Source: Mycobacterium sp. 852002-51163_SCH5372311 (GTDB lineage: Bacteria > Actinomycetota > Actinomycetes > Mycobacteriales > Mycobacteriaceae). From it: a DNA stretch of 64,000 nt. The position numbers were made by a program, and so were the translations under genes. The stretch covers positions 25,773 through 89,772 of the forward strand of contig NZ_LZIJ01000027.1 of assembly GCF_001667115.1 (NCBI RefSeq). The letters run 5' to 3'. How positions within the stretch are numbered: the stretch's first letter is position 1; the number at the start of each line of letters is the position of its first letter. Of the stretch, positions 27,082 through 35,833 are shown in pieces. A model generated the notes under the pieces. It ran no database searches and was not told the DNA's origin. It saw nothing but the letters and a program-made list of their open reading frames with translations.

Positions 27082-28068
27082 CTACATCTGCCAGTCGTTG
27101 GAGCCGTCGTTCTTGGGGGTGCCGACAGAGTTCTTCACGATGATGGGATCACCGCTGCCGAAGTTGTCGAAGAACCACTTCGCGTTGGTGGGGCTCAGGT
27201 TGATGCAGCCGTGGCTGACGTCGCGCTTGCCCTGGTCGCCCACGGACCACGGCGCGCTGTGCACGAAGTTGCCGCTGTTGTCGAATCGGACGGCGTCGGC
27301 CACCGTCACCTTGTAGCCGTTGGCCGAGTCGACCGGGACCCCGTACGTCGACGAGTCCATGACCACCGAGTGCATCTTCTCGAGCACGTAGTACGTGCCG
27401 TTCGCGGTTTGGTGGCCGCCTGCCGCCATGCCCATCGACATCGGGAAGGTCTGTACCACCGTGCCGTTGCGGGTGATCGTCATCTGATGTGTCGCATCGT
27501 CGGCGGTCGCGATCAGCGAGTCACCGGTGGTGAAGCTCGACACGGTGCCGGCCGCATCGACGGTAACCGTGGCGTGCGCCGGCCAGAACGCAAGCGGGCG
27601 CCAGCGCACCTGGGTGGGGGTCAACCAGTAGAACTTGCCCGGCACCGGCGGAACCGACGAGACGTGGATGGCACTTTCAGCCATCGGCCGGTCTGCGATC
27701 GGAACCGCGAAATTGATGATGATCGGCTTGGCCACGCCGACCATCGACCCGTTGACCGGGTTGAAGGTAGGCGGACGGAACGGAGGGTTTCCGGTGAACG
27801 GCGTCGGATTCTGTCCGGCAACCTGCCCAGCGGCCGCCGGCTCGCCGGGCAGCGGCGCCCCGGGCGGCGGCACAGCCCCTTCGCCAGGTACCGCGGGCGG
27901 CTGCGCCAACCACGGCAGCGCCGGCGGCGCCCCCGGGTCGGCTGGTGCGGCGACCGGCCCAGGACCGGGTGGATCGGGTTCCGGGTCTGCCAGGGCGGCG
28001 CCCGGACTGAGCACCAACACCAGCACGCTCAGAGCGGCGAGGAGGCCTCCCCTCGTCCAGCGCCACAT
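27082..28068 (-). CDS. L,D-transpeptidase (LdtMt4/Rv0192-like), copy 2
   Basis: A 328-residue paralog of the neighbouring enzyme: signal peptide ([19 protein letters not shown]), a longer linker rich in Pro, Ala and Gly, Ig-like domain ([20 protein letters not shown]) and YkuD domain with SHGCINLSP. Catalytic domains of both copies share long identical stretches such as [20 protein letters not shown]. Divergence is concentrated in signal and linker, so localisation or reach through the wall may differ. ATG 28068 is preferred over ATG 28074 because GGGAGGG lies only 1 nt before the latter. Confidence 0.93.
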   Translation of the reverse strand: MWRWTRGGLLAALSVLVLVLSPGAALADPEPDPPGPGPVAAPADPGAPPALPWLAQPPAVPGEGAVPPPGAPLPGEPAAAGQVAGQNPTPFTGNPPFRPPTFNPVNGSMVGVAKPIIINFAVPIADRPMAESAIHVSSVPPVPGKFYWLTPTQVRWRPLAFWPAHATVTVDAAGTVSSFTTGDSLIATADDATHQMTITRNGTVVQTFPMSMGMAAGGHQTANGTYYVLEKMHSVVMDSSTYGVPVDSANGYKVTVADAVRFDNSGNFVHSAPWSVGDQGKRDVSHGCINLSPTNAKWFFDNFGSGDPIIVKNSVGTPKNDGSNDWQM

Positions 28069-28185
28069 ACACATCCCTCCCGTCTCGTTTGGCCCAGTGT
28101 GGCATAGCGCGGCCACCAGTTACCTAATTCCAAAGCCGATGGACTGCCACCTCGTGGCCCCGTTAATGCCGCTGACCTGCGACGT

Positions 28186-29430
28186 TCACGCGTCCTGTGA
28201 AGTTGGCTCGGCCGAAGCAGGCGGGTGGTCCAACAACTGCCGGTTGGCGGCCATGCCGACCAGGGCGATAGCCATCAGGCCCGCCGACGCGCTCAGCATC
28301 ACTGCCACGCTGCCCTCGTACAACAGCCCCGCGACCCCGACCAGCGAGCCGGCCGCGATACCAAACTGGAAGGCCGTCACGTACAGGCCCGACGCTCCAT
28401 CGGGGTCATCGGCACCGCTGCGCATCGCCGCGGATTGCAGTATCGGTGAAACACCGGTCGCCATCGCGCCCCACAACACAATCGCCCCGGTTCCGATCAG
28501 GGCGGTCGCCAGGGTGCGGTTGCCGCCGAACGCCAGCGCGGTCAGCACGACGAACGCCGCCGTCAGGGCACCCATGCAGACCAGGACCGCACCCCGGGGC
28601 CGATGGTCCAGCGGCCGCGCCACCAGCGGCACCGCCACCACGCCTGCGATCCCGTACGCGGCGAGCAACCAGACCAGGTTCGGCACGCCCACCCCGACGA
28701 CATCGCGGATGATCACCACGATGAAGGAGTAGGAGACGAAGTGGGCGGTGACGGCCACCATGGTGAGCAGGCTTACCGTGATCAACCCGCGATTACGGTG
28801 ATGCCGTGACCGCGCGCCCACATGCGCGAGCTGATCTTCGGTGAGCACCATCGGCGGCAGCACCAACGCTGCGACGATCGTGACGACGGCGGCCGCGACG
28901 GTGACGCACACCACCGCCAGCCGCCAGCCCCACATCCCGCTCATGGCCGCCACCAGCGGGCTGCCGACCGCCAGCGCCAGGCTGGTTCCGGCATAGATCG
29001 ACGTCGTCGCACGTCCGCCATGGCTGGGCGGTACCAGCCGGGTGGCGATCGGCGCGATGACCGACCACAGCAGGCCGTGGGTGACGGCGCACAGCACGCG
29101 TCCGGCGGCCAGGACCGCGAAGCTGGGCGCCAGCGCGGTCAGCAGTTGCGAGACGGTCAGGCAAGTCAGGCTCAGCAGGAACGCCCGTCGCCGCGGCCAA
29201 TGCGCCGTCCACCGCACCAACGGCACCGTCGTCAGCGCCGCCACCAGCGCATACAACGCCAGCAGCAATCCCGCCTCGACGGGACTTGCCTTCGGGTCCG
29301 CCAACGCGCCCACCGGCAGAAGTTCGGCTGTCACATAGATGAAGGCAGCGGCGGCCAGCACGGATAGTTGCACCGCGATCCGTGGCGTCCACGTTCGTGC
29401 GGGTGCGGGGGCGGTTTCGGTTTCGATCAT
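28186..29430 (-). CDS. MFS drug-efflux type transporter (Rv0191-like)
   Basis: A 414-residue major facilitator of the DHA1 class with 12 predicted membrane segments. The first is VQLSVLAAAAFIYVTAELLP, and the motif A region is LVRWTAHWPRRRAFLLSL. TM4-5 contain GRVLCAVTHGLLWSVIAPIA, as in chloramphenicol/arabinose-type exporters. It lies downstream of ricR in the same direction with a 121-nt gap, so it may be partly copper-coregulated by read-through; no RicR box precedes it. Substrate unknown. Start ATG 29430. Confidence 0.9.
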   Translation of the reverse strand: MIETETAPAPARTWTPRIAVQLSVLAAAAFIYVTAELLPVGALADPKASPVEAGLLLALYALVAALTTVPLVRWTAHWPRRRAFLLSLTCLTVSQLLTALAPSFAVLAAGRVLCAVTHGLLWSVIAPIATRLVPPSHGGRATTSIYAGTSLALAVGSPLVAAMSGMWGWRLAVVCVTVAAAVVTIVAALVLPPMVLTEDQLAHVGARSRHHRNRGLITVSLLTMVAVTAHFVSYSFIVVIIRDVVGVGVPNLVWLLAAYGIAGVVAVPLVARPLDHRPRGAVLVCMGALTAAFVVLTALAFGGNRTLATALIGTGAIVLWGAMATGVSPILQSAAMRSGADDPDGASGLYVTAFQFGIAAGSLVGVAGLLYEGSVAVMLSASAGLMAIALVGMAANRQLLDHPPASAEPTSQDA

Positions 29431-29551
29431 CGGCTTTTCAAGGTGTGGGATCCCCGGACAACTTTTGTACCGGCCGGATCACGCTGACCCATACCGTACG
29501 CACTGCGACGACGTGTTTTAACCACCTGGGCGGTTCAACACGCCCGCGTGA

Positions 29552-29845
29552 TCAGGAACGAACCAGCCGTGCGATGGCCGCGGACGCTTCGGCAAGCTTG
29601 TGGTCGGCCTCGCTGCCACCCTCTGCTACCGCACGGGTGACGCAGTGGTTCAGGTGCTCGTCGAGCAGGTTGAGGGCCACCGACCGCAGCGCACTGTTGA
29701 CGGCGCTGATCTGGGTGAGGACGTCGATGCAGTACTTGTCGTCTTCGATCATCCGCGCGATCCCACGCACTTGACCCTCGATGCGTCGCAGTCGCTTGGC
29801 GTAGTCGTCCTTCTGCTGCGAATATCCGTGTGCCGTAGAAGTCAC
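29552..29845 (-). CDS. ricR: Copper-sensing repressor RicR (CsoR/DUF156 family)
   Basis: A 97-residue helical repressor. Cu(I) ligands fit C39, H64 and C68 (KYCIDVL, DEHLNHCV). The N-terminal RLRRIEGQVRGI is the family signature. RicR releases DNA when it binds Cu(I) and in M. tuberculosis controls mymT, lpqS, socAB, rv2963 and itself. Here matching boxes precede ricR and mymT. Start is GTG 29845, 7 nt after a TATAGT -10, so the mRNA is probably leaderless. An out-of-frame ATG at 29847 is not used. Confidence 0.96.
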   Translation of the reverse strand: MTSTAHGYSQQKDDYAKRLRRIEGQVRGIARMIEDDKYCIDVLTQISAVNSALRSVALNLLDEHLNHCVTRAVAEGGSEADHKLAEASAAIARLVRS

Positions 29846-29852
29846 ATCGACG

Positions 29853-29881
29853 ACTATACCTTTTATACCCTGGCGGGGTAT
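29853..29881 (-). promoter_or_regulatory. ricR promoter with RicR operator
   Basis: The palindrome ATACCC-TGGCG-GGGTAT spans 29865-29881 and equals the RicR/CsoR box pattern. On the minus strand the -10 TATAGT (29858-29853) is 7 nt before GTG 29845, so the box covers the -35 region. The site also lies 45 nt upstream of divergent ilvD. Confidence 0.88.
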
Positions 29882-29925
29882 GACCCGCGGGATTTTGCGC
29901 TGGTGAGACCTCGCATACTTGGACG

Positions 29926-31617
29926 ATGACCCCTGACATCAAGCCCCGCAGTCGCGACGTCACCGACGGCCTGGAGAAGGCCGCCGCCCGTGGCATGCTG
30001 CGGGCGGTAGGCATGGGGGACGAAGACTTCGCCAAGGCCCAGATCGGCGTCGCCTCCTCCTGGAACGAGATCACGCCGTGCAATCTCTCCCTGGACCGGC
30101 TGGCCAAGGCGGTCAAGGAGGGCGTGTTCGCGGCGGGCGGGTACCCGCTCGAGTTCGGCACGATCTCGGTTTCCGACGGAATATCGATGGGCCACGAGGG
30201 CATGCACTTCTCGCTGGTGTCCCGCGAGGTGATCGCCGACAGCGTGGAAACGGTGATGCAGGCCGAGCGGCTCGACGGGTCGGTGCTGCTGGCCGGCTGC
30301 GACAAGTCCCTGCCCGGGATGCTGATGGCCGCCGCGCGGCTGGACCTGGCCTCAGTGTTCCTCTACGCCGGCTCGATTCTGCCCGGGGTGGCCAAGCTCT
30401 CCGACGGCAGCGAGCGTGAGGTCACCATCATCGACGCGTTCGAGGCGGTCGGCGCGTGCTCGCGCGGCTTGATGAGCCGCGAGGACGTCGACGCCATCGA
30501 GCGGGCGATCTGCCCCGGCGAGGGCGCGTGTGGCGGCATGTACACCGCCAACACCATGGCCAGCGCCGCCGAAGCGCTGGGCATGTCGCTGCCGGGCAGC
30601 GCGGCACCACCGGCGACCGACCGCCGCCGCGACGGGTTCGCCCGCCGCAGCGGTCAGGCCGTCATCGAACTGCTGCGCCGCGGCATCACCGCCCGCGACA
30701 TCCTCACCCGGGAGGCGTTCGAGAACGCGATCGCCGTGGTGATGGCGTTCGGCGGCTCTACCAACGCGGTGCTGCACCTGCTGGCCATCGCACAAGAAGC
30801 CGGTGTCGCGCTGTCCCTCGACGACTTCAGCCGGATCGGGTCGAAAGTGCCGCACCTGGCCAACGTCAAGCCGTTCGGTCAGCACGTGATGGTCGACGTC
30901 GACCACATCGGCGGCGTCCCGGTGGTAATGAAAACACTGTTAGACGCCGGCCTGCTGCACGGCGATTGCCTGACGGTGACCGGCAAGACGGTGGCCGAGA
31001 ACCTGGCCGCCATCGCCCCACCCGACCCGGACGGCAAGGTGCTGCGCGCGCTCAACAACCCCATCCACCCGACCGGCGGCATCACCATCCTGCGCGGATC
31101 GCTGGCGCCGGAGGGCGCGGTGGTCAAGTCGGCCGGTTTCGATTCCGATGTGTTCGAGGGCACCGCAAGGGTTTTCGACGGCGAGCGGGCCGCGCTCGAT
31201 GCCCTCGAGGACGGCACCATCACCGCGGGCGACGCGGTGGTGATCCGCTACGAGGGCCCCAAGGGTGGCCCCGGGATGCGCGAGATGCTCGCCATCACCG
31301 GCGCCATCAAGGGCGCCGGGCTCGGCAAGGACGTGCTGCTACTGACCGACGGCCGGTTCTCCGGCGGAACGACCGGCCTGTGCGTGGGTCACATCGCACC
31401 GGAAGCCGTCGACGCCGGACCCATCGCCTTCCTGCGTGACGGCGACCGGATCCGTCTCGACGTCGCCAGCCAAACGCTCGACGTGCTGGCCGACCCGGCC
31501 GAATTTTCCTCTAGACAAAAGGATTTCAATCCTCCGCCACCCCGCTACACCACCGGTGTGCTGGCCAAGTACGTCAAGCTCGTCGGGTCGGCCGCGGTCG
31601 GCGCGGTCTGCGGCTAG
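29926..31617 (+). CDS. ilvD: Dihydroxy-acid dehydratase
   Basis: A 563-residue Fe-S dehydratase for valine, leucine, isoleucine and pantothenate synthesis. Cluster ligands fit C52 (ITPCNLSL), C125 ([10 protein letters not shown]) and C202 ([14 protein letters not shown]). [28 protein letters not shown] and [12 protein letters not shown] are conserved signatures. The family cluster is a known target of copper and oxidants, notable given divergent ricR. A CATACT hexamer ends 6 nt before ATG 29926, suggesting a leaderless or very short leader. Confidence 0.97.
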   Translation: MTPDIKPRSRDVTDGLEKAAARGMLRAVGMGDEDFAKAQIGVASSWNEITPCNLSLDRLAKAVKEGVFAAGGYPLEFGTISVSDGISMGHEGMHFSLVSREVIADSVETVMQAERLDGSVLLAGCDKSLPGMLMAAARLDLASVFLYAGSILPGVAKLSDGSEREVTIIDAFEAVGACSRGLMSREDVDAIERAICPGEGACGGMYTANTMASAAEALGMSLPGSAAPPATDRRRDGFARRSGQAVIELLRRGITARDILTREAFENAIAVVMAFGGSTNAVLHLLAIAQEAGVALSLDDFSRIGSKVPHLANVKPFGQHVMVDVDHIGGVPVVMKTLLDAGLLHGDCLTVTGKTVAENLAAIAPPDPDGKVLRALNNPIHPTGGITILRGSLAPEGAVVKSAGFDSDVFEGTARVFDGERAALDALEDGTITAGDAVVIRYEGPKGGPGMREMLAITGAIKGAGLGKDVLLLTDGRFSGGTTGLCVGHIAPEAVDAGPIAFLRDGDRIRLDVASQTLDVLADPAEFSSRQKDFNPPPPRYTTGVLAKYVKLVGSAAVGAVCG

Positions 31618-31630
31618 TGGATACCGGTGC

Positions 31631-31690
31631 GAGAGTGCGCGTTTGTACACGACACACCGGCAGACATTGGCATTTTGTGCACCCTCGCCA
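31631..31690. repeat. Imperfect inverted repeat after ilvD
   Basis: CGAGAGTGCGCG near 31631 is imperfectly complementary to the TTGTGCACCCTCG end near 31690. It lies in the 84-bp gap between ilvD and the nitronate monooxygenase gene and may weaken read-through. Pairing is poor, so this is tentative. Confidence 0.25.
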
Positions 31691-31701
31691 CGAGGAGTCT
31701 C

Positions 31702-32685
31702 ATGGACATCATTGACCGGCTGCGCCTGGACGTTCCGGTGGGACAGGCGGGCATGGGCGGCGGTCTGGCCGGTGCGACGCTGGCCGCCGCCGTCGCCAAG
31801 GCCGGCGGTCTGGGCACGCTGGGCCTGACCACGCCGTGGCAACTGCGAAGCTGGATCGATCGGGTGCGCGCCGCGGCACCTGGTCGCGCGGTCGCGGTAA
31901 ACCTGTTGATGCGCTTCGTGGGTCGCCGCCACGTCGAAGTGTGTGTCGACAGCCGCATTGACGTCGCCGTGCTCGCCTTCGGCGAAACGCGCAGCCTGGT
32001 CGAGCATCTGCGCGACGCGGGGATCTTCGTCGTCGTGATGGTCGGTACGGCCGCGCAGGCACGCCGCGCCGTCGCCTGGGGTGCCGACGGTTTGATCGCG
32101 CAGGGCCGAGAAGCCGGAGGTCACCTCGTCGGAACCGAGCCCGCAATGGACTTCCTGCCGCAAGCGCTGGCCGCAGCGGGAGATCGCCCGGTGTTCGTGG
32201 CCGGCGGAATCGCCGACCGTGCCGACACCCGAGCCGCCCTGGCCGCGGGCGCCAGCGGCGTCATCGCCGGAACACGATTCCTGCTCACGCACGAGGCCGA
32301 CGCCAACCGCGAGTACCAGCGGCGAATCCTCAACGCGGACAAGACGATCGAGACCGACCTTTTCGGAGTCACCTGGCCGCTCCGGCACCGCGTGGTACCC
32401 AATGCCGCCACCCGGCGCTGGTGCCGCGACGACGGGTGGGCCAAGGCAATTCCGGCGCGGCTCAACGCGGTCAGCCGCCCGCTGTCCGCGCCGCTCTACC
32501 GCGACCTGGGCGGCGTACTGCGCCTGCAGTCACCGCGTCGTCCGCTGTTCACACCGGCGGCGCCGGTTCGCCGGATGCCGGATTCCTGGGTCGACCGCGC
32601 AGCCTTGTACGCCGGTGAGACGGCGCTGCGGATATCCGAGGTCACCTCCGCCGAACAGGCGGTCAAAGACCTGAGTCCACGTTGA
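31702..32685 (+). CDS. Nitronate monooxygenase / 2-nitropropane dioxygenase-like FMN enzyme
   Basis: A 327-residue TIM-barrel flavoprotein. VPVGQAGMGGGLAGATLAAA at the N-terminus, GLIAQGREAGGHLVG and PVFVAGGIADRADTRAALAA match the FMN/phosphate-binding motifs of the NPD family. The catalytic His region (GREAGGH) is present. These enzymes oxidise nitronates; some are enoyl reductase-like. ATG 31702 follows CGAGGAG. M. tuberculosis instead has small membrane protein Rv0188 near this point, so the gene is an addition or replacement. A strong hairpin follows 5 nt after its stop. Confidence 0.88.
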   Translation: MDIIDRLRLDVPVGQAGMGGGLAGATLAAAVAKAGGLGTLGLTTPWQLRSWIDRVRAAAPGRAVAVNLLMRFVGRRHVEVCVDSRIDVAVLAFGETRSLVEHLRDAGIFVVVMVGTAAQARRAVAWGADGLIAQGREAGGHLVGTEPAMDFLPQALAAAGDRPVFVAGGIADRADTRAALAAGASGVIAGTRFLLTHEADANREYQRRILNADKTIETDLFGVTWPLRHRVVPNAATRRWCRDDGWAKAIPARLNAVSRPLSAPLYRDLGGVLRLQSPRRPLFTPAAPVRRMPDSWVDRAALYAGETALRISEVTSAEQAVKDLSPR

Positions 32686-32690
32686 CTTGA

Positions 32691-32748
32691 CGAGCAGACG
32701 CAAAAGCACCCGTTTCGGCACGAAATTGGGCGCTTTTGCGTCTGCTCG
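32691..32748. terminator. Strong bidirectional hairpin terminator, GAGCAGACGC family
   Basis: The 21-nt arm at 32691-32711 (CGAGCAGACGCAAAAGCACC plus C) pairs with 32728-32748 with a single mismatch around a 16-nt loop. It sits between convergent genes, 5 nt after one stop and 6 nt before the other. Confidence 0.85.
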
Positions 32749-32754
32749 CCGCAG

Positions 32755-33411
32755 CTAGCGCACCGCCGCGATCGCGAAACCGTCCCAGCCCTTGACCCCG
32801 ACGGTCTGCAGGACCGCGGTGTCCAGCCGGGGGTGCTCACCCATCACCTGCAGCGTTTGGCGCGTCGCCGTGACCCTGGGGTCAGCTGACTCCGTCAGGA
32901 TCTGGCCGTCCCGAATGACGTTGTCCACCACAATGATCGAGCCGGGACGGGACAGCCGGACCGCCCAGTCGAGGTAGGCGAGATTGTTCTCTTTGTCGGC
33001 GTCGATGAACACCAGATCGAACGGGCCGCCGGTCACCGTCGGCAAGGTGTCCAACGCGGCGCCGACCACCAACTCCACCCGGTCGGCCACACCGGCCCGT
33101 TCCAGGTTGGCTCGTGCGACGTCGACGTGCTTGGGTTCGTATTCCAGCGTCACCACCCGTCCCTGCGGACCAGCGCCGCGGGCCAGCCAGATGGTGCTGA
33201 AACCGCCCAAGGTGCCGAGCTCGAGGATGCGGCGCGCCTGCATCGCACCGGCCAGCAGACAGAGGAACTTGCCCTGCTGCGCTGACACGGCGATCGGAGG
33301 CAATCCGGCCGCCTGGCTGGCCGTCAAGGCTTCCGTCAGGACTGGATCGTCGCCGACCACGGTGCCGTCCAAGAACGCGTCCACTGCTTGTGGCGTTGGG
33401 TTTTCGACCAT
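32755..33411 (-). CDS. SAM-dependent O-methyltransferase, catechol/caffeoyl-CoA type (Rv0187-like)
   Basis: A 218-residue class I methyltransferase of the COMT/CCoAOMT-like family. ILELGTLGGFSTIWLA is SAM motif I, VVTLEYEPKHVDVA the acidic strand-2 loop, and FDLVFIDADKENNLAYL carries the metal-binding Asp of motif IV; VDNVIRDG follows. It is predicted soluble, monomer or dimer, Mg-dependent. Substrate unknown. A TAGCGT hexamer (33423-33418) ends 6 nt before ATG 33411, consistent with a leaderless mRNA. Divergent from mymT. Confidence 0.92.
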   Translation of the reverse strand: MVENPTPQAVDAFLDGTVVGDDPVLTEALTASQAAGLPPIAVSAQQGKFLCLLAGAMQARRILELGTLGGFSTIWLARGAGPQGRVVTLEYEPKHVDVARANLERAGVADRVELVVGAALDTLPTVTGGPFDLVFIDADKENNLAYLDWAVRLSRPGSIIVVDNVIRDGQILTESADPRVTATRQTLQVMGEHPRLDTAVLQTVGVKGWDGFAIAAVR

Positions 33412-33469
33412 GCGCTCACGCTAGCGGTGCGGCGCGGCAGGGCGATACGTGTGTCCGGCTGCTTGCGTA

Positions 33470-33492
33470 TATACCCATACGGGGTATAGGCT
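33470..33492 (+). promoter_or_regulatory. RicR operator and -10 of mymT
   Basis: TATACCC-ATACG-GGGTATA is a perfect dyad at 33470-33488. A TAGGCT -10 (33487-33492) overlaps its right edge, so bound repressor would block the promoter. The half-sites match the box at ricR. Confidence 0.9.
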
Positions 33493-33535
33493 CATGAACG
33501 TGTACGGAGTACCGACACCGAGAAGGGAATACGAA

Positions 33536-33682
33536 ATGACCAACTACGAGGCAGGAACCGTGCTGACATGTGGCCACGAGGGCTGCGGATGCCGGGTACG
33601 GATCGAACACGAGTGCCACTGCTCGAACTCCGGCCAGGCCTACCGCTGCACCTGCGGCGAAGAGCTGGTGCCAGTCGAGTAG
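33536..33682 (+). CDS. mymT: Copper metallothionein MymT
   Basis: A 48-residue Cys-rich protein, about the size of M. tuberculosis MymT (53). Seven cysteines at positions 12, 17, 19, 27, 29, 38 and 40 form CxxxxCxC, CHC and CTC clusters that bind a Cu(I) core in the cytosol. The start at ATG 33536 ([12 protein letters not shown]) follows AAGGGA. An in-frame ATG at 33494 would add 14 residues but lies too near the predicted transcription start. It is under a RicR box, so it is copper-inducible. Ends just before the convergent bglS stop. Confidence 0.95.
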   Translation: MTNYEAGTVLTCGHEGCGCRVRIEHECHCSNSGQAYRCTCGEELVPVE

Positions 33683-33703
33683 GCCGGAAAGGCCGGTCGG
33701 GTG

Positions 33704-35833
33704 TTATCGGCCGAACACGCGACCGGCCAGCTCGACCTCGGCCGCCAACCTCGGGTCTGCCGCCGAAGCGCCCACGGCCACGGCGTAGTTGCCCGATGCG
33801 ATGCGCCACCCGGAGACACCGCCGTCGTAGCGGGCGAGCAGGCGCGGATCCGCCTCGATGGTCACCCCGCAGTTGTCGCCGGGCTGGAGCTCCACCCGCT
33901 CGAACCCCAACAACCGCAACCGTTTCCCGTCCGGGGCGTCCGTCAGGTACAGCTGCGGCACGTCAGCGCCGCCGCGATCGCCGGTGTTGTGAACGGTGAA
34001 GCCGGCAGTCACGGTGGTACCGGCCGAGACCGTCAGATCGCGGTACTCGAACTTGGTATAGGACAGGCCGTGACCGAAGGCGAACATCGGCTCCTGACCC
34101 TGTTTCGCGAACCAGCGGTAGCCGACGTCGGCGCCTTCGAAGTAGTCGATGGTGGTCGGCTTGCCGAACGGCGCGCCGAGGCCGGGCAGCTGCGGCCGCG
34201 GTGTCTGGCCGAGGTCGATTGGGAAGGTGATCGGCAGCCGACCCGACGGGTTGACACGCCCGGTCAGGATTTCCGCGATGGCCTGGCCGCCCGCCTGACC
34301 CGGATACCAGGCCTGCACAACGGCATTGACCGACTCGCGCCACGGCATGGCCACCGGATTGCCGGTCTCCAGCACCACCACGGTGTTCGGGTTGACGGCA
34401 GCGACGGCGGCGATCACCGCGTCCTGGCCCCACGGCAGCGAGAGGTCGGCGATGTCAAAGCCCTCCGTCTCGACGCGGACCGCGAACACGATAGCGACGT
34501 CTGCTCGCTGTGCCGCCAGCACCGCCTCCGCCGGGCTGATGCCGGGGTCGAACTCGATCTGGGCGTGCGGGAGTTGCTTTTTCAGCTCGTCGAGTGGGCT
34601 CGACGGCAGCAGATAGAGATTGCGCATTCCTCCCGTCAGGCCCGCTCCGCCGATCGGAATCACATCCGCGTAACCGCCCGGGGGGACGACGGCGCTGGAG
34701 CCGCCGCCGGTTGGTACGCCTAATTGTGCGTAACCGCCGATGACCGCGATGCGCGCCGACGTCTCAGGTGCCAGCGGCAGCACGCCGCGGTTCGCCAACA
34801 ACACGATCCCCTGCCGTGCGATCCGTAAGGCAATCTCGTTGTGCACCAAATCCTTGCGCGCCAAGCTATCCGGCTCAGCAGCCGGCCACCGGTCAACGCC
34901 GACCGCGAACACCGACCGCAGGATCCGCCGGACCATGTCCGACAGGCGTTCTCTGGGAAACCTGCCGTCGGCGCAGGCGATTCGCAGCGGCTCGGTGAAC
35001 ATCTCCGCCTGCCAGAACAAGGCGTCGAGTTGGGCGCCGCACTCCTGGTCGAGGCCGTGTAGCGCACACTCCCAACTCGGTGTCGCGCCCCAGTCGGACA
35101 TGACCCAACCGCGGTATCCCCAGGCACCTTTCAGCACCTCGTTGAGCAAAACCTCGTTGGCTGCGGTGTACGCGCCGTTGACCTTGTTGTATGCGGCCAT
35201 CACGGCGCCGGGCTTCGACCGCTCGATGGCGATCTGGAAGGCCAGCAGGTCCGATTCGCGGTGCGCGTCGGGATCGATGATCGCGTCCAGCCAATGCCGG
35301 TTGGTCTCGTTGCAGTTCAGCGAGAAGTGCTTGACCGTCGAGATGACCCCCTGCTGCTGTATTCCGTTGACCGAGCCGGCGGCGATAATTCCGCTCAAAA
35401 GCGGGTCTTCGGAGAGGTATTCGAAATTGCGGCCGTTTCGCGGGTCGCGTGCCAGGTTCATCGCGCCGGCCAATAGCACGTTGAAGCCGCGGCTGCGGGC
35501 CTCCCGGCCGATCGCCTCACCCGCGGCACGGGCGAGCTCCGGATCGAAACCGGCGGCCAGGGACAGTCCGGCAGGCAGCGCAGTCGCGGTGTCACCCGGG
35601 CGGTACCCGGGGTTGGTGATGCCCAAGCCGGCGTCACTCATCAGCAGCGCCGGGACGCCCAGTCGGGGAATCCCGGGGACATAGCCCGCGCACATCGGAA
35701 CACCTGGCGGGATGCGGTCGTCGCGCAACGGCCACATATCGCTCGCCCCCATCACGCCGACGATCAATGAGAATCGCTCGTCGTCGGTCATCTGACTTTC
35801 GACTTCGGCGGCACGGAGGTCAGGATCGCTCAT
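33704..35833 (-). CDS. bglS: Beta-glucosidase, glycoside hydrolase family 3
   Basis: A 709-residue GH3 enzyme. The N-terminal barrel carries GVSTVKHFSLN-type KHF motif (TVKHFSLNCNETNRH) and the catalytic nucleophile Asp247 in RGWVMSDWGATPSWE. A GH3 C-terminal domain (IAVIGGYAQLGVPTGGGSS) and a fibronectin-III-like end (YTKFEYRDLTVSAGTTVTAG) follow. No signal peptide is seen, so it probably acts in the cytosol on beta-glucosides of unknown source. Start ATG 35833 overlaps the upstream zincin stop (ATGA). It is third in an operon with the zincin and DUF2786 genes. Confidence 0.93.
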   Translation of the reverse strand: MSDPDLRAAEVESQMTDDERFSLIVGVMGASDMWPLRDDRIPPGVPMCAGYVPGIPRLGVPALLMSDAGLGITNPGYRPGDTATALPAGLSLAAGFDPELARAAGEAIGREARSRGFNVLLAGAMNLARDPRNGRNFEYLSEDPLLSGIIAAGSVNGIQQQGVISTVKHFSLNCNETNRHWLDAIIDPDAHRESDLLAFQIAIERSKPGAVMAAYNKVNGAYTAANEVLLNEVLKGAWGYRGWVMSDWGATPSWECALHGLDQECGAQLDALFWQAEMFTEPLRIACADGRFPRERLSDMVRRILRSVFAVGVDRWPAAEPDSLARKDLVHNEIALRIARQGIVLLANRGVLPLAPETSARIAVIGGYAQLGVPTGGGSSAVVPPGGYADVIPIGGAGLTGGMRNLYLLPSSPLDELKKQLPHAQIEFDPGISPAEAVLAAQRADVAIVFAVRVETEGFDIADLSLPWGQDAVIAAVAAVNPNTVVVLETGNPVAMPWRESVNAVVQAWYPGQAGGQAIAEILTGRVNPSGRLPITFPIDLGQTPRPQLPGLGAPFGKPTTIDYFEGADVGYRWFAKQGQEPMFAFGHGLSYTKFEYRDLTVSAGTTVTAGFTVHNTGDRGGADVPQLYLTDAPDGKRLRLLGFERVELQPGDNCGVTIEADPRLLARYDGGVSGWRIASGNYAVAVGASAADPRLAAEVELAGRVFGR

